Shown: positions 10,489 to 19,115 of the stretch, in pieces
How the letters are laid out: every line of letters begins with the position of its first letter
Numbering within the stretch: the stretch's first letter is position 1
Assembly (NCBI RefSeq): GCF_020193655.1
Contig: NZ_JADYVE010000001.1
Location: 682,001-746,000, forward strand
Length of the DNA stretch: 64,000 nt
Origin: Ensifer sp. IC3342
GTDB lineage: Bacteria; Pseudomonadota; Alphaproteobacteria; Rhizobiales; Rhizobiaceae
Direction of reading: 5' to 3'
Notes under the pieces: generated by a model
What the model saw: the letters and a program-made list of their open reading frames with translations, nothing else
The model's database searches: none
Told to the model about the DNA's origin: nothing
Program-made: the position numbers and the translations under genes

Positions 10489-11196
10489 TCAGGGCTTGCG
10501 CGGGATTTCCATCCCCTTTTGCGCGGCCGGGCGCGCAAGGCCGCGATCCACCCAGGCCATGACATTCGGGAAGCTTTCGTATTCGAGCACTTCCGCGCCG
10601 CCATAGAATCTGCGCGCGCCCTCGACCCACGGGTAGGTGGCGATATCGGCGATCGTGTATTCGTCGCCCATCAGCCATTGCCGGCCATTCAGCCGCGTCT
10701 CGAGAACGCCGAGCAGGCGCTTCGATTCATCGCGGTAGCGCTCCACCGGATAGGAATTGTTGGCAACCTTCTCGGCCGCGAACTTGAAGAAATGCCCGAA
10801 CTGACCAAGCATCGGGCCAACGCCGCCCATCTGGAACAACACCCAGCAAAGCGTCTCGTAACGGCCTGCGGCATCCGCCGGGATGAGCTTTCCGGTCTTT
10901 TCTGCAAGGTAGACGAGGATCGCACCGGATTCGAAGAGACCGATCGGCTTTCCGCCGGGTCCGTTCGGGTCGATGATCGCCGGGATGCGGCCGTTCGGGT
11001 TGAGCGACAGGAATTCGGGCGACTTCTGTTCGTTGGCATCGAACGCGATGCGATGCGGCTCATAGGGCAGGCCCAGTTCTTCCAGGGCAATAGAGATCTT
11101 CACGCCGTTGGGCGTCGGCAGCGAGTAGAGCTGGATGATATCCGGGTTGGTCGCGGGCCAGCGGGTCGTGATCGGGAAAGAGGAAAGATCAGCCAT
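10489..11196 (-). CDS. Glutathione S-transferase, Nu-class (YfcG/YghU-like)
   Basis: A 235-residue protein with an N-terminal thioredoxin-fold domain (YSLPTPNGVKISIALEELGL, then FLSLNPNGRIPAIIDP and LFESGAILVYLAEKTG) and an all-helical C-terminal domain with YTIADIATYPWV. The TPNGVK segment is typical of the YfcG/YghU/Ure2-like group, which shows disulfide-bond reductase activity with glutathione. A longer frame begins at 11283, but ATG 11196 (MADLSSFPIT), with CCTCGAGG upstream, matches the family N-terminus. Confidence 0.88.
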   Translation of the reverse strand: MADLSSFPITTRWPATNPDIIQLYSLPTPNGVKISIALEELGLPYEPHRIAFDANEQKSPEFLSLNPNGRIPAIIDPNGPGGKPIGLFESGAILVYLAEKTGKLIPADAAGRYETLCWVLFQMGGVGPMLGQFGHFFKFAAEKVANNSYPVERYRDESKRLLGVLETRLNGRQWLMGDEYTIADIATYPWVEGARRFYGGAEVLEYESFPNVMAWVDRGLARPAAQKGMEIPRKP

Positions 11197-11320
11197 AAGG
11201 ATGCCTCGAGGTGGGTGGGCCAAGGTGGGATGTGCCGCCCCTAGATAGGTCGTCACAATTCCATTTGTCAGCACCCGTGGCAAAATTTCCTGCGTGACAC
11301 GTCAGGCTCGCCGCGGGCTC

Positions 11321-12016
11321 TCAGAGCGCAGCGCGCACGGCCGCCACGATCCGGTCGACAACAGGATCGCCCGCGTGGGCAGCCTTCCGCGCCCTGACGA
11401 GGCAGGCTTCCGACCGCAGGATCACACCGTCCGAAAGGATCTTGAGGTGGTTCGCCTTCAGCGTTGAGCCAGTCGAGGTGATGTCGACGATGATGTCGGC
11501 GGAACCGGAAGCCGGTGCGCCTTCGGTCGCGCCCAGGCTTTCGACAATGCGATAGAGCTGGATGCCATGGCTTCCGGAGAAAAACTGCTGGGTCAGGCGC
11601 CAGTATTTGGTGGCGATCGCCAGCCTGCGGCCATGACGGGCACGGAAATCGGCAGCAACGTCGCCGAGGTCCGCCATGGTGTCGACGTCATACCAGATTT
11701 CCGGTACGGCCACGACGACATCCGCATGCCCGAAGCCAAGCCGAGCGCAGAATTCCACACGCGCATCCGCATCGGCCAGGCCCTCGCGAACGAGATCTTC
11801 GCCGGTGACGCCGAAATCGACAGAACCGCTGCCGATCTCACGGGAGATTTCGGAGGCCGAGAGAAAGGCGATCTCGACGTCGTCCCACCCCTCGACGCGG
11901 CCGCGGTAGGAGCGGTCGTTGCCGACCGCGACGATCTTCATTCCGGCTCGTTCGAAGATCGCCGAAGCATCGTCCTTCATCCGCCCCTTCGAAGGCAGTG
12001 CAATCGTGACCGTCAT
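11321..12016 (-). CDS. hisG: ATP phosphoribosyltransferase catalytic subunit, short form
   Basis: This 231-residue HisG is the short form that lacks the C-terminal regulatory ACT-like domain. It begins [17 protein letters not shown], and a phosphoribosyl-binding segment [18 protein letters not shown] lies near residue 170. It condenses ATP and PRPP in the first step of histidine synthesis and depends on HisZ for activity and feedback control. Its ATG overlaps the hisZ stop by four bases (12013-12016), which supports coupled translation and stoichiometric subunits. Confidence 0.95.
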   Translation of the reverse strand: MTVTIALPSKGRMKDDASAIFERAGMKIVAVGNDRSYRGRVEGWDDVEIAFLSASEISREIGSGSVDFGVTGEDLVREGLADADARVEFCARLGFGHADVVVAVPEIWYDVDTMADLGDVAADFRARHGRRLAIATKYWRLTQQFFSGSHGIQLYRIVESLGATEGAPASGSADIIVDITSTGSTLKANHLKILSDGVILRSEACLVRARKAAHAGDPVVDRIVAAVRAAL

Positions 12017-13155
12017 TTCGCGCCCCCTGCCGCAGCAACCGCCTGCTCGATCCGGTCAAGCCAGAGCGAGAAGCCTACCGCCGGAATATGTTCGCGGGCG
12101 CCCAGAAGCGTCAGCAGGCGGTCGAAGCGTCCACCACCGGCGAGAACAGCCGCCATTCCTTCGATCTCTATCTCGAAGACGAGGCCGGTATAGTAATCGA
12201 GCGGACGACCGAAGGCGGCACGATAGCGGATGAGATCGATGTCGGCGCCCGCGCGCGCGAGGGCAGCGACGCGCCCATCGAAAAGCGACAATGCGGCTTC
12301 GATCTTCAACCCGGACTTCGCGGCGAAGCGGAAAAGTGCGGCCGGCGCATCGGCGAGCGGCAGGTCCAGCGTCAGGAATTCGCGCATGACTGCGAGCGTC
12401 GCCTTGTCCAGCCGCGTGTTCGCCAGTTCCATTTTTTCCTTGAGACGGCGAGCGATGTCGCGCGGCGACCGGCTGGCATTGGTGGAATAGCCGGTTGTCT
12501 CCATGATCTGGCCGATATGGGCAACGAGCCGGTCCTCGTCCTCCAGCATGCCCGTGATGGCAAGCCGCTCGACCTCATGGCCGAAGACGCCCGCCGATTT
12601 CGGATCGGCGAGCTCCGCCAGAAGTTTCTCCAGTTGCTTCGGGTCGCCGAAGGCATGGATCAGCCGCTTCTGCCAGCCGCCAGGCAGCCCGCAGGCGGCA
12701 ATCACGGCTTCGAACACGGACTGGTCGCCCAGCGTCACCTTCAGCCGCCGTCCCGGCAACCTGTTCGCAAGAACCTGCATCGCATCGCCGATGGCTCTCG
12801 CGTCCGCCCGCGCCGTGTCCGGCTCGCCAAGATCCTCGATGCCAGCCTGATAGAACTCGCTCGACCCTTCGCGCCGCTGGCGGAACACTTCGCCGAGGTA
12901 TGCATAGCGCTGCGGCGTACCGGTCGCCGTCTCGATATGGCGACGGCAGACCGGAATCGTGAATTCAGGACGAAGGCAAAGGCTCTTGCCCGTCTCGCTC
13001 TGCGTCATAAAAATACGCCGCCGAAGGTCTTCGCCAGCCATATCGAGAAACGGCTCGGCCGGCTGGATTACCGGCGTATCGACACGCAGGGTCCCCATCC
13101 GCTCGAAATCGGCAAGCAGGTCGCCAGCAAAGGCGGGGAGGTTGATCAGAGGCAT
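12013..13155 (-). CDS. hisZ: ATP phosphoribosyltransferase regulatory subunit HisZ
   Basis: A 380-residue HisRS paralogue without the anticodon-binding domain. Class II synthetase-like motifs remain: [15 protein letters not shown] near residue 60 and [28 protein letters not shown] near 83. It forms the regulatory part of the hetero-octameric HisG-HisZ enzyme. It lies five bases after hisS and overlaps hisG by four bases. The true synthetase and its paralogue are therefore adjacent, a common arrangement in Rhizobiales. Confidence 0.93.
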   Translation of the reverse strand: MPLINLPAFAGDLLADFERMGTLRVDTPVIQPAEPFLDMAGEDLRRRIFMTQSETGKSLCLRPEFTIPVCRRHIETATGTPQRYAYLGEVFRQRREGSSEFYQAGIEDLGEPDTARADARAIGDAMQVLANRLPGRRLKVTLGDQSVFEAVIAACGLPGGWQKRLIHAFGDPKQLEKLLAELADPKSAGVFGHEVERLAITGMLEDEDRLVAHIGQIMETTGYSTNASRSPRDIARRLKEKMELANTRLDKATLAVMREFLTLDLPLADAPAALFRFAAKSGLKIEAALSLFDGRVAALARAGADIDLIRYRAAFGRPLDYYTGLVFEIEIEGMAAVLAGGGRFDRLLTLLGAREHIPAVGFSLWLDRIEQAVAAAGGAK

Positions 13156-13160
13156 AGCCG

Positions 13161-14675
13161 TCAGTTCGCCTTCGTTCGGTCCTCAGCCTGTGCCGTCAGC
13201 ATCTCCCGCACCTTGGCGACCAGATCGCCTTCCGGGACGGAAATCTGGGCGACGCGCGCCTCGCGCCAGGTTACGTTGTCCTGAATTTCGCCTGAGAGAC
13301 GCTTACCCTCGATCAGGTCCTTGATCTGTAGTACCCCCGAAACGCGTTCATCGCCGCCCTGGATGATCGCCAGCGGAGAGCCGCGGCGGTCGGCATATTT
13401 GAGCTGATCGCCGAAATTCTTCTTGTTGCCCTGGTACATCTCTGCCCGGATGCCGGAGTGGCGCAGTTCCTGGACGAAGCGCTGATAACGGCCCATGCTT
13501 TCGATGTCACGGTCCATGACGCAGACGACCACCGGTGCAACAACGTCTTCGGTCCCAAGCTTGCCAAGGTTTTTCAACGCCGTCATCAGCCGCGACACAC
13601 CAATCGAGAAGCCGGTGGCCGGTACCGGCTGCCCCATGAAGCGCGAGACGAGGCCATCGTAGCGGCCGCCGCCGCCGACGGAGCCGAAAACGACCTTCTC
13701 GCCTTTCTCGTTCGTCACCGCAAACTGCAGTTCGGCCTCGAAGACCGGGCCGGTATAGTATTCGAGACCGCGCACGACCGAGGGGTCGATCTTGATGCGG
13801 TCCGCTTCATAGCCCGCGCTGAGCACGAGGCTGCGGATCGTATTGAGTTCCTCGACGCCCTCCCCGCCTTTGGCGGTTCCGGCAACCAGCTCGGCGAGCT
13901 CGGCGGCGCTCTTTGCATAGTCGGTGATGCCGACGAAAAACAGGATCTTGCGGATCTGGTCGTCGTCCAGACCAGCGCCCTTGGTGAAGTCGCCGCTTTC
14001 ATCCTTGCGGCCTTCGCCCAGCAGCAGTCGCACACCTTCCGGGCCGAACTTGTCGAGCTTGTCGATTGCACGCAAAACCGTCAGACGCGCGTTCGCGTGC
14101 TCGTCGCCACCGAGGCCGATCGCCTCGAGCACACCGTCGAGAACCTTGCGATTGTTGACACGGATCACATAGTCGCCGCGCGCGATGCCGAGCGCTTCCA
14201 TGGTGTCGGCCATCATCATGCACATCTCGGCATCGGCCTGGACGCCGGCCGCGCCGACTGTATCCGCATCGAACTGCATGAACTGGCGAAAACGGCCCGG
14301 GCCCGGCTTCTCGTTGCGGAAGACGTAGCCCGCCCGATAGGTCCGGTAGGGAAGCTGGATCTCGTTGAAGTTCTCCGCCACGTGCCGCGCAAGCGGTGCC
14401 GTCAGGTCGTAGCGCAGGCTCATCCACTGATCGTCGTCGTCCGTCAGCGAGAAGACGCCCTCGTTCGGCCGATCGCTGTCGGGAAGGAATTTTCCCAACG
14501 CGTCGGTATATTCGAACAACGGCGTTTCCACCGGATCGAAACCGTAGCGCTCGTAGACCTCCTGGATCTTGGCGATCATTTCGTTGACGGCGCGGATATC
14601 CGCCGCCGAACGATCGACAAAGCCGCGCGGCAGGCGCGCCTTGAGCTTCTGCGGTTTCTTCTGTTTTTCGTTCAT
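13161..14675 (-). CDS. hisS: Histidyl-tRNA synthetase
   Basis: A 504-residue class II synthetase that charges tRNA-His. Motif 2 ([20 protein letters not shown]) lies near residue 115, the histidine-binding [17 protein letters not shown] near 300, and motif 3 with GGGGRYDGL near 337. A C-terminal anticodon-binding domain ([16 protein letters not shown] onward) separates it from HisZ. The protein is somewhat longer than bacterial HisRS because of a lysine-rich N-terminus and an insertion, as usual in alphaproteobacteria. It is the first gene of hisS-hisZ-hisG. Confidence 0.95.
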   Translation of the reverse strand: MNEKQKKPQKLKARLPRGFVDRSAADIRAVNEMIAKIQEVYERYGFDPVETPLFEYTDALGKFLPDSDRPNEGVFSLTDDDDQWMSLRYDLTAPLARHVAENFNEIQLPYRTYRAGYVFRNEKPGPGRFRQFMQFDADTVGAAGVQADAEMCMMMADTMEALGIARGDYVIRVNNRKVLDGVLEAIGLGGDEHANARLTVLRAIDKLDKFGPEGVRLLLGEGRKDESGDFTKGAGLDDDQIRKILFFVGITDYAKSAAELAELVAGTAKGGEGVEELNTIRSLVLSAGYEADRIKIDPSVVRGLEYYTGPVFEAELQFAVTNEKGEKVVFGSVGGGGRYDGLVSRFMGQPVPATGFSIGVSRLMTALKNLGKLGTEDVVAPVVVCVMDRDIESMGRYQRFVQELRHSGIRAEMYQGNKKNFGDQLKYADRRGSPLAIIQGGDERVSGVLQIKDLIEGKRLSGEIQDNVTWREARVAQISVPEGDLVAKVREMLTAQAEDRTKAN

Positions 14676-15040
14676 GAAGAGTATTCCGGACTGTCAAATT
14701 CGGTCGGTGCTTTCCCTACCGGATCACGTCAAGGGCGGCAAGGGCAGCGGGCATAAAGGGCGCACATACCGGAAACCAGAGATCCTCTCGATGCGTGCCC
14801 CTGCTCTCCGGCGCTCTGTCGCACTGCACGGCCCGGCCAATAACAAATCCGTGATTGTACTTGTTGCTACATTCTCCTATAGGTTAAACGCTGATCGGTC
14901 GGCTTGTCCGGCGATCCGGCGCGATCCGGTTCACCGCCGACAGTGCCTCGGGCAATGCTCTGCTTGAAAGCCGGAAAAGATGTCGACGCGGACGCAGCGC
15001 CCGTGAACGACGCAAGGGTTTCAGTGGAGATTTTGGCGGC
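14676..15040. other. Divergent promoter region between hisS and the PAS-like gene
   Basis: No gene is visible in these 365 bases. The left side should hold the hisS promoter on the minus strand. The right side contains a plus-strand promoter-like sequence at 14855-14883. No terminator or known repeat was recognised. Confidence 0.5.
14855..14883 (+). promoter_or_regulatory. Candidate sigma-70 promoter for the 15041 gene
   Basis: TTGTAC at 14855-14860 and TATAGG at 14878-14883 are 17 bases apart, in an unusually AT-rich patch about 160 bases before the next plus-strand start. Confidence 0.45.
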
Positions 15041-15460
15041 ATGCTGAAATTTGTGAATCCCGGTGGCGGCGCCATTAAACCCGCCCATCTGCAGGCGCAT
15101 AAAGGCTGGACGCGCGATCTGGAGCGAGAGGATTATCTCGTCGAGCCGTGGCGTTGCCATCTTGCCAGCGGCACTTTCCTTCTGGGACCGCAAACGCTCG
15201 CGCTTCTCGGCGCATCGCGGAACCCCTGCGGCATCGTCGACCTTTTGCGCGCCCACGACGGAGACGACAGATCGATAATTCTGAACATTCTGGAGCAGGC
15301 GACCGGGACACCATCCTCCTTCCGCTTCTCCACACTCGTGCGTGGTCGATCCGGACAGTCCTCGCCGCTCTGTTGCGTCGGAAATTCGACGCTTGCCAGT
15401 GAAGTTGGAGACGGCACGCTGCAGGGCGTATTTGCTTTTCCCCGGCACGCGGAACCGTAG
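15041..15460 (+). CDS. Small PAS-like single-domain protein (paralogue of the 6532 gene)
   Basis: A 139-residue soluble protein, similar in length and order of segments to the protein at 6532-6960. Matching segments are GWTRDLEREDYL, SGTFLLGPQTLALLG, HDGDDRSIILNILEQA, SFRFSTL, PLCCVGNS and LQGVFAFPRH. The layout resembles an isolated PAS domain with no output domain. Function is unknown. Two copies 8 kb apart in the same orientation point to an old duplication with the his and flavoprotein genes between them. Confidence 0.65.
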   Translation: MLKFVNPGGGAIKPAHLQAHKGWTRDLEREDYLVEPWRCHLASGTFLLGPQTLALLGASRNPCGIVDLLRAHDGDDRSIILNILEQATGTPSSFRFSTLVRGRSGQSSPLCCVGNSTLASEVGDGTLQGVFAFPRHAEP

Positions 15461-15521
15461 GCGACGTGACGCGGCCGCCAGCACCTCTTCCACTCGCGGT
15501 ATCTAAACCTATCTTACAGGC

Positions 15522-15890
15522 ATGCTGCGCCGCCTCGCCCTCGTGCTGCTGTTCCTGTCCGCGCCTTTGGCCGGCGCCCTGTCAGCTGCGACACAGGCCC
15601 GGGATGTTGCCACGAGAGGCATGGAACATCATCATCTGGCGGCCGTAGCCGCTGGGCATCATACGTCAGGCCATGACGCGCGTTGTGAGATGAAGCAGCG
15701 CTGCGATCATCCAACGAAGCTGCTGCATCCCGTGCTTTGCGCGGCGTGCCTGGCAATCAGTCCCGCACAGTCTAGAGTGACGCCGCCGCAAGCCCCGTCC
15801 AGCCGCCTTTCACTGCGGCACCATACGGCGGCCGACGACGTGAAGGTGAGACCGCCGGTTCCCCCGCCCAAGCCGTTACATTCAATCTAG
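15522..15890 (+). CDS. His/Cys-rich secreted hypothetical protein
   Basis: A 122-residue protein with an N-terminal signal-like stretch (MLRRLALVLLFLSAPLAGAL). It then has a cluster of metal-ligand residues: EHHHLAAVAAGHHTSGHDARCEMKQRC as separate H, HH, C and M positions between residues 35 and 62, and LHPVLCAACLAI near 70. The C-terminus is proline-rich. This suggests a periplasmic metal-binding protein, perhaps for copper, which fits the DUF305 gene 147 bases downstream. No specific family is recognised. Confidence 0.55.
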   Translation: MLRRLALVLLFLSAPLAGALSAATQARDVATRGMEHHHLAAVAAGHHTSGHDARCEMKQRCDHPTKLLHPVLCAACLAISPAQSRVTPPQAPSSRLSLRHHTAADDVKVRPPVPPPKPLHSI

Positions 15891-16037
15891 GACGCCGCGG
15901 CTATCGAACCCGCTAGGAACGTTCCGACGTCTGAAACTTCTCTCCGCTTTTCGGTGCCGCTGCCTGGAAACGAACAATCCCGTACATCGCGGACAAGCAC
16001 CCGCGAATGTCGGATAAGATTTCGAAAGGAAAACATA

Positions 16038-16415
16038 ATGTCCCTGAAAACCATCGCCGCCGCCTTGACGTTGGCAGCATTTGCCACCGCCCCTTCGCTC
16101 GCACAGGAAAGTGGCCACATGCATGGCTCAACGCAAGCGGCAGACCCGGCGGGCGACACATCGCCGTCCAGCAAGGCCTTCGCCGTGGCCAACGCCAAGA
16201 TGCACAAAGACATGGACATCGTCTTCACCGGCAAAACCGACCTTGACTTCGTGCGCGGGATGATCGCCCACCACCAGGGAGCGATCGACATGGCCAAGAT
16301 CGAGCTGGAACATGGCAAGGATGAAGAAATCCGCAAGCTGGCGGAAAACATCATCAAGGCTCAGGAGGGCGAGATCAAGCTCATGAAGGAATGGCTCGCC
16401 AAGAACGGCGGCTAA
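16038..16415 (+). CDS. DUF305 family secreted protein
   Basis: From ATG 16038 the protein is 125 residues, with a signal peptide ending near ATAPSLAQ and the DUF305 core DLDFVRGMIAHHQGAIDMAK near residue 65, followed by ENIIKAQEGEIKLMKEWLAK. The paired histidines in AHHQGA and the spaced methionines are typical of DUF305/CopM-like proteins linked to copper handling in the periplasm. A longer upstream frame from 15954 exists, but GAAAGGAAAACATA before ATG 16038 gives a good ribosome binding site and a proper signal peptide. Confidence 0.85.
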   Translation: MSLKTIAAALTLAAFATAPSLAQESGHMHGSTQAADPAGDTSPSSKAFAVANAKMHKDMDIVFTGKTDLDFVRGMIAHHQGAIDMAKIELEHGKDEEIRKLAENIIKAQEGEIKLMKEWLAKNGG

Positions 16416-16478
16416 GATCTTCGCTCCGGCACTGCATGTTGCTTAGATACTAGCCGATTTTACGGCCGGCGCCTCGGT

Positions 16479-17123
16479 TCACGCGCACTGGCGCGCCGGC
16501 CGTTTGAAATGTTGGCGCATATCCTCGATGCTTGCACGGCAGAAACAGCCTTCGATATGGTCGTTGACGAGGCCTATGGCCTGCATGAAAGCGTAAATCG
16601 TCGTCGGTCCGACAAAGGTCCAGCCGCGTTTCTTCAGGTCCTTCGAAATCCGCGTTGACGTCGCGGTCGTCGGATTGGCGATCAAGGCCTCGTAGCTCAC
16701 CACCATCGGACGCTCGCTCTGATCCGGCTCATGGGACCAGAAATAGGAGGCAAGCGATCCGAATTCCGCGCGCAGTTCCTTGGCCCGCCGCGCGTTGTTG
16801 ATGGTCGAGACGATCTTGCCGCGATGGCGCACGATACCGGTGTCGGCGAGGCAGCGCTCGATATCGGCCTCGCCGAATTCGGCAACCCGGTCGACATCGA
16901 AGCCGGCGAATGCCGCGCGAAACGCTTCGCGCTTGCGCAAGATCGTCAACCACGACAAGCCGGATTGAAAGCCTTCCAGGCAGATCTTCTCGAACAGCCG
17001 GTGGTCGTCCGTAACCGGCCGGCCCCACTCCTCGTCGTGATAGCGCCTGTAGTCTTCGAGATTGCCATGCCAGGCGCAACGATCAAGTCCATCATCTCCG
17101 GTGATCAAGCCTTTCGCGGCCAT
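16479..17123 (-). CDS. tag: DNA-3-methyladenine glycosylase I
   Basis: A 214-residue Tag enzyme that excises 3-methyladenine from alkylated DNA. It has the N-terminal RCAWHG (Cys16) and YHDEEWGRP segment, the helix-hairpin region FQSGLSWLTILRKREAFR, and the C-terminal DHIEGCFCR. The N-terminal Cys/His and C-terminal His/Cys supply the zinc ligands known from E. coli Tag. The gene stands alone; it converges with the DUF305 gene and is divergent from the first L,D-transpeptidase gene. Confidence 0.93.
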   Translation of the reverse strand: MAAKGLITGDDGLDRCAWHGNLEDYRRYHDEEWGRPVTDDHRLFEKICLEGFQSGLSWLTILRKREAFRAAFAGFDVDRVAEFGEADIERCLADTGIVRHRGKIVSTINNARRAKELRAEFGSLASYFWSHEPDQSERPMVVSYEALIANPTTATSTRISKDLKKRGWTFVGPTTIYAFMQAIGLVNDHIEGCFCRASIEDMRQHFKRPARQCA

Positions 17124-17173
17124 TGTCTCTTTCTCGCTTCAGTTGCTCTTTTGTTCTATTTACCACTCTGAAA

Positions 17174-17190
17174 CCACTTTCATAAAGTGG
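17174..17190. promoter_or_regulatory. Perfect inverted repeat upstream of tag
   Basis: CCACTTT at 17174-17180 and AAAGTGG at 17184-17190 with a 3-base spacer lie 51 bases before the tag start. It may be an operator, but no regulator is implied by the context. Confidence 0.3.
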
Positions 17191-17375
17191 CCGATAACCC
17201 TACCCGGAGGTTTATCCACGCGCCGGCCTTTTAATGAACGGCCGTTTACCTTTCGGTGGCAACGCGGTGCCACGATTAGGTCATTGCTAGGCAGCCAGGC
17301 CGGTGAAAGCCGTCGCTTTCCCGACCGCGAAGCCGTTGTTTGAAGATATTTGGCGTAATGTAGCGAGTCCGCCCC

Positions 17376-18125
17376 ATGATGAAGAAATCCCTTTTTCTTG
17401 CCGTATCCCTTCTGTGTGTCGTTGCCGGTGAGGCCGTGGCGCGCGACCGGTATCACAATCGTCCGCCCGTCATCGTCAGCCCGGACTTGACGGCCCCTTG
17501 GTTGATGCAGCTTGGCGGCCAACAGGTGCGCCCGGTCGCTTACCGTCCGCAGATGCCGGCGACCACCCGAAAACAGTTCGACCGACGTCAGGTAAGCCGC
17601 AGGTCCGGGCCGGCATTGGTGCAGCCGGTTGCGGCAGTGCGGACGCAAAAGCCGATAAAGACGAAGTTTGATCCGCAGTTCCTGCCGCAAATGGTCGCCT
17701 ATGACGGTCCGGAAAAACCCGGCACGATCGTGATCGACACCAACAACCGTTTTCTCTACCTCGTCACCGGCAAAGGTGAAGCGCGTCGCTATGGCGTGGG
17801 TGTCGGCAAGCCGGGCTTCGAATGGGCCGGCGCGCACCGGATTACGCGGAAGGCAGAGTGGCCGAGCTGGACGCCGCCACGGGAAATGATCACACGGGAA
17901 GCCGCGAAGGGACACTATCTGCCCGCCCGCATGGAGGGCGGCCCGGCAAATCCGCTCGGCGCCCGGGCCATGTATCTCGGCTCGACGCTTTACCGCATCC
18001 ACGGCACCAACGCGCCCTGGACGATCGGCTACGGCGTTTCGTCTGGCTGCATCCGCATGCGCAACGAGGACGTCGTCGACCTTTACGAGCGCGTGAACGT
18101 CGGCACCAAGGTTATCGTGATATAA
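17376..18125 (+). CDS. L,D-transpeptidase (YkuD family)
   Basis: A 249-residue exported protein with a signal peptide (MKKSLFLAVSLLCVVAGEAVA) and a YkuD catalytic domain in its C-terminal half. The active-site region is RIHGTNAPWTIGYGVSSGCIRMRNED, with the catalytic cysteine in SSGCIRM and the conserved HGTN histidine. Such enzymes make 3-3 cross-links in peptidoglycan or attach outer-membrane proteins to it, both prominent in Rhizobiales with polar growth. A second, similar gene follows 188 bases downstream. Confidence 0.9.
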   Translation: MMKKSLFLAVSLLCVVAGEAVARDRYHNRPPVIVSPDLTAPWLMQLGGQQVRPVAYRPQMPATTRKQFDRRQVSRRSGPALVQPVAAVRTQKPIKTKFDPQFLPQMVAYDGPEKPGTIVIDTNNRFLYLVTGKGEARRYGVGVGKPGFEWAGAHRITRKAEWPSWTPPREMITREAAKGHYLPARMEGGPANPLGARAMYLGSTLYRIHGTNAPWTIGYGVSSGCIRMRNEDVVDLYERVNVGTKVIVI

Positions 18126-18313
18126 CAGCGCTCGTTACCTGAATAACCCGAGCACAGTTTGCGTTTGCCTTGGCAACAGTGGTGCAAACGCAACAGCTGT
18201 TCCCAGAGATACAAGTTACGCCGGTGCCTATGCTCTATCGGATATGGCGCAGGCTTGAGCTTGCAGGTAATTTACCGAACCTGCACGCGATTAGGGTTGA
18301 GAGGGAATCGTTA

Positions 18314-19009
18314 ATGAAATTTCATGCCAAGAAGGTGGTGGCGTTCGCTGCCGCGGCGACGGCGCTGTTTGCCGTGACGAATGCATCGGCGTTCACGCCG
18401 GCGAACGCACCGGAGGCCGCCGCCAAGCGTTCCGACGTTCTGTTGGTCGCCCATCAAAAGCGGCCGCCGCAAAAATATTGGCGCACCAAGGTCCGTTTCC
18501 GGACGAACGAGGCTCCCGGCACCATTATCGTCGATACGAACAACAAGTATCTCTATTACATCGACGGCCCGAACCGCGCGACGCGCTATGGTATCGGCGT
18601 CGGCCGCGAAGGCTTTGGCTGGTCTGGGGTCGTCAAGGTCGGCCGCAAGGCCGAGTGGCCAACCTGGACGCCGCCGGCGGAAATGCGCGTGCGCGAACGG
18701 GCGAAGGGCCGCATCCTGCCGATCACCCAAGAAGGCGGTATAGACAATCCGCTCGGTGCCCGCGCCCTCTATCTCTATAAGGGTGGACGCGACACCATCT
18801 TCCGCATCCACGGAACGAACCAACCCTGGACGATCGGCCAGAACATGTCGTCGGGATGCATCCGGATGATGAACGAGGATGTCGAGCACCTTTACGATCG
18901 TGCCAGCATCGGCACGAAAGTGATCGTCATCGGCCCGGGCAACAAGCATGGCGACGTCAACTATGACGACCGCGGCGTGGACATTTTCCGCCAGATCTTC
19001 GGCGGCTGA
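18314..19009 (+). CDS. L,D-transpeptidase (YkuD family), second copy
   Basis: From ATG 18314 (after GAGGGA) the protein is 231 residues with a signal peptide ending in TNASA. Its catalytic domain closely parallels that of the preceding gene: PGTIIVDTNNKYLYY, FRIHGTNQPWTIGQ and SSGCIRMMNEDV. The C-terminus is slightly extended (GDVNYDDRGVDIFRQIFGG). The frame stays open upstream to 18170, but that segment lacks a signal peptide at its start. The tandem pair probably arose by duplication. Confidence 0.9.
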   Translation: MKFHAKKVVAFAAAATALFAVTNASAFTPANAPEAAAKRSDVLLVAHQKRPPQKYWRTKVRFRTNEAPGTIIVDTNNKYLYYIDGPNRATRYGIGVGREGFGWSGVVKVGRKAEWPTWTPPAEMRVRERAKGRILPITQEGGIDNPLGARALYLYKGGRDTIFRIHGTNQPWTIGQNMSSGCIRMMNEDVEHLYDRASIGTKVIVIGPGNKHGDVNYDDRGVDIFRQIFGG

Positions 19010-19022
19010 TGGGATCGGCGGG

Positions 19023-19100
19023 GGTAGTTTACCCCTTACCCTACCTTCTCCCCGGACGCGGGGAGAAGGTGGCCGGCAGGCCGGATGAGGGGCAGGCCGG
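19023..19100. repeat. Rhizobial REP-like palindromic element
   Basis: ACCTTCTCCCCG at 19043-19054 and CGGGGAGAAGGT at 19059-19070 form a perfect 12-bp stem. The flank GGCCGGCAGGCCGGATGAGGGG has further symmetry. This is a very common intergenic element of Rhizobiales, recalled from memory. It sits between the convergent second transpeptidase gene and glcF and may end both transcripts. Confidence 0.75.
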
Positions 19101-19115
19101 ATCACTCCTCACGCT

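Noticed and set aside
9127..11244. 705-codon plus-strand open frame
   Set aside because: Antisense to the flavoprotein and GST genes, which both have clear domain motifs.
12088..14756. Long plus-strand frames across hisZ and hisS
   Set aside because: Shadows of the his genes; no ribosome binding sites and no protein motifs.
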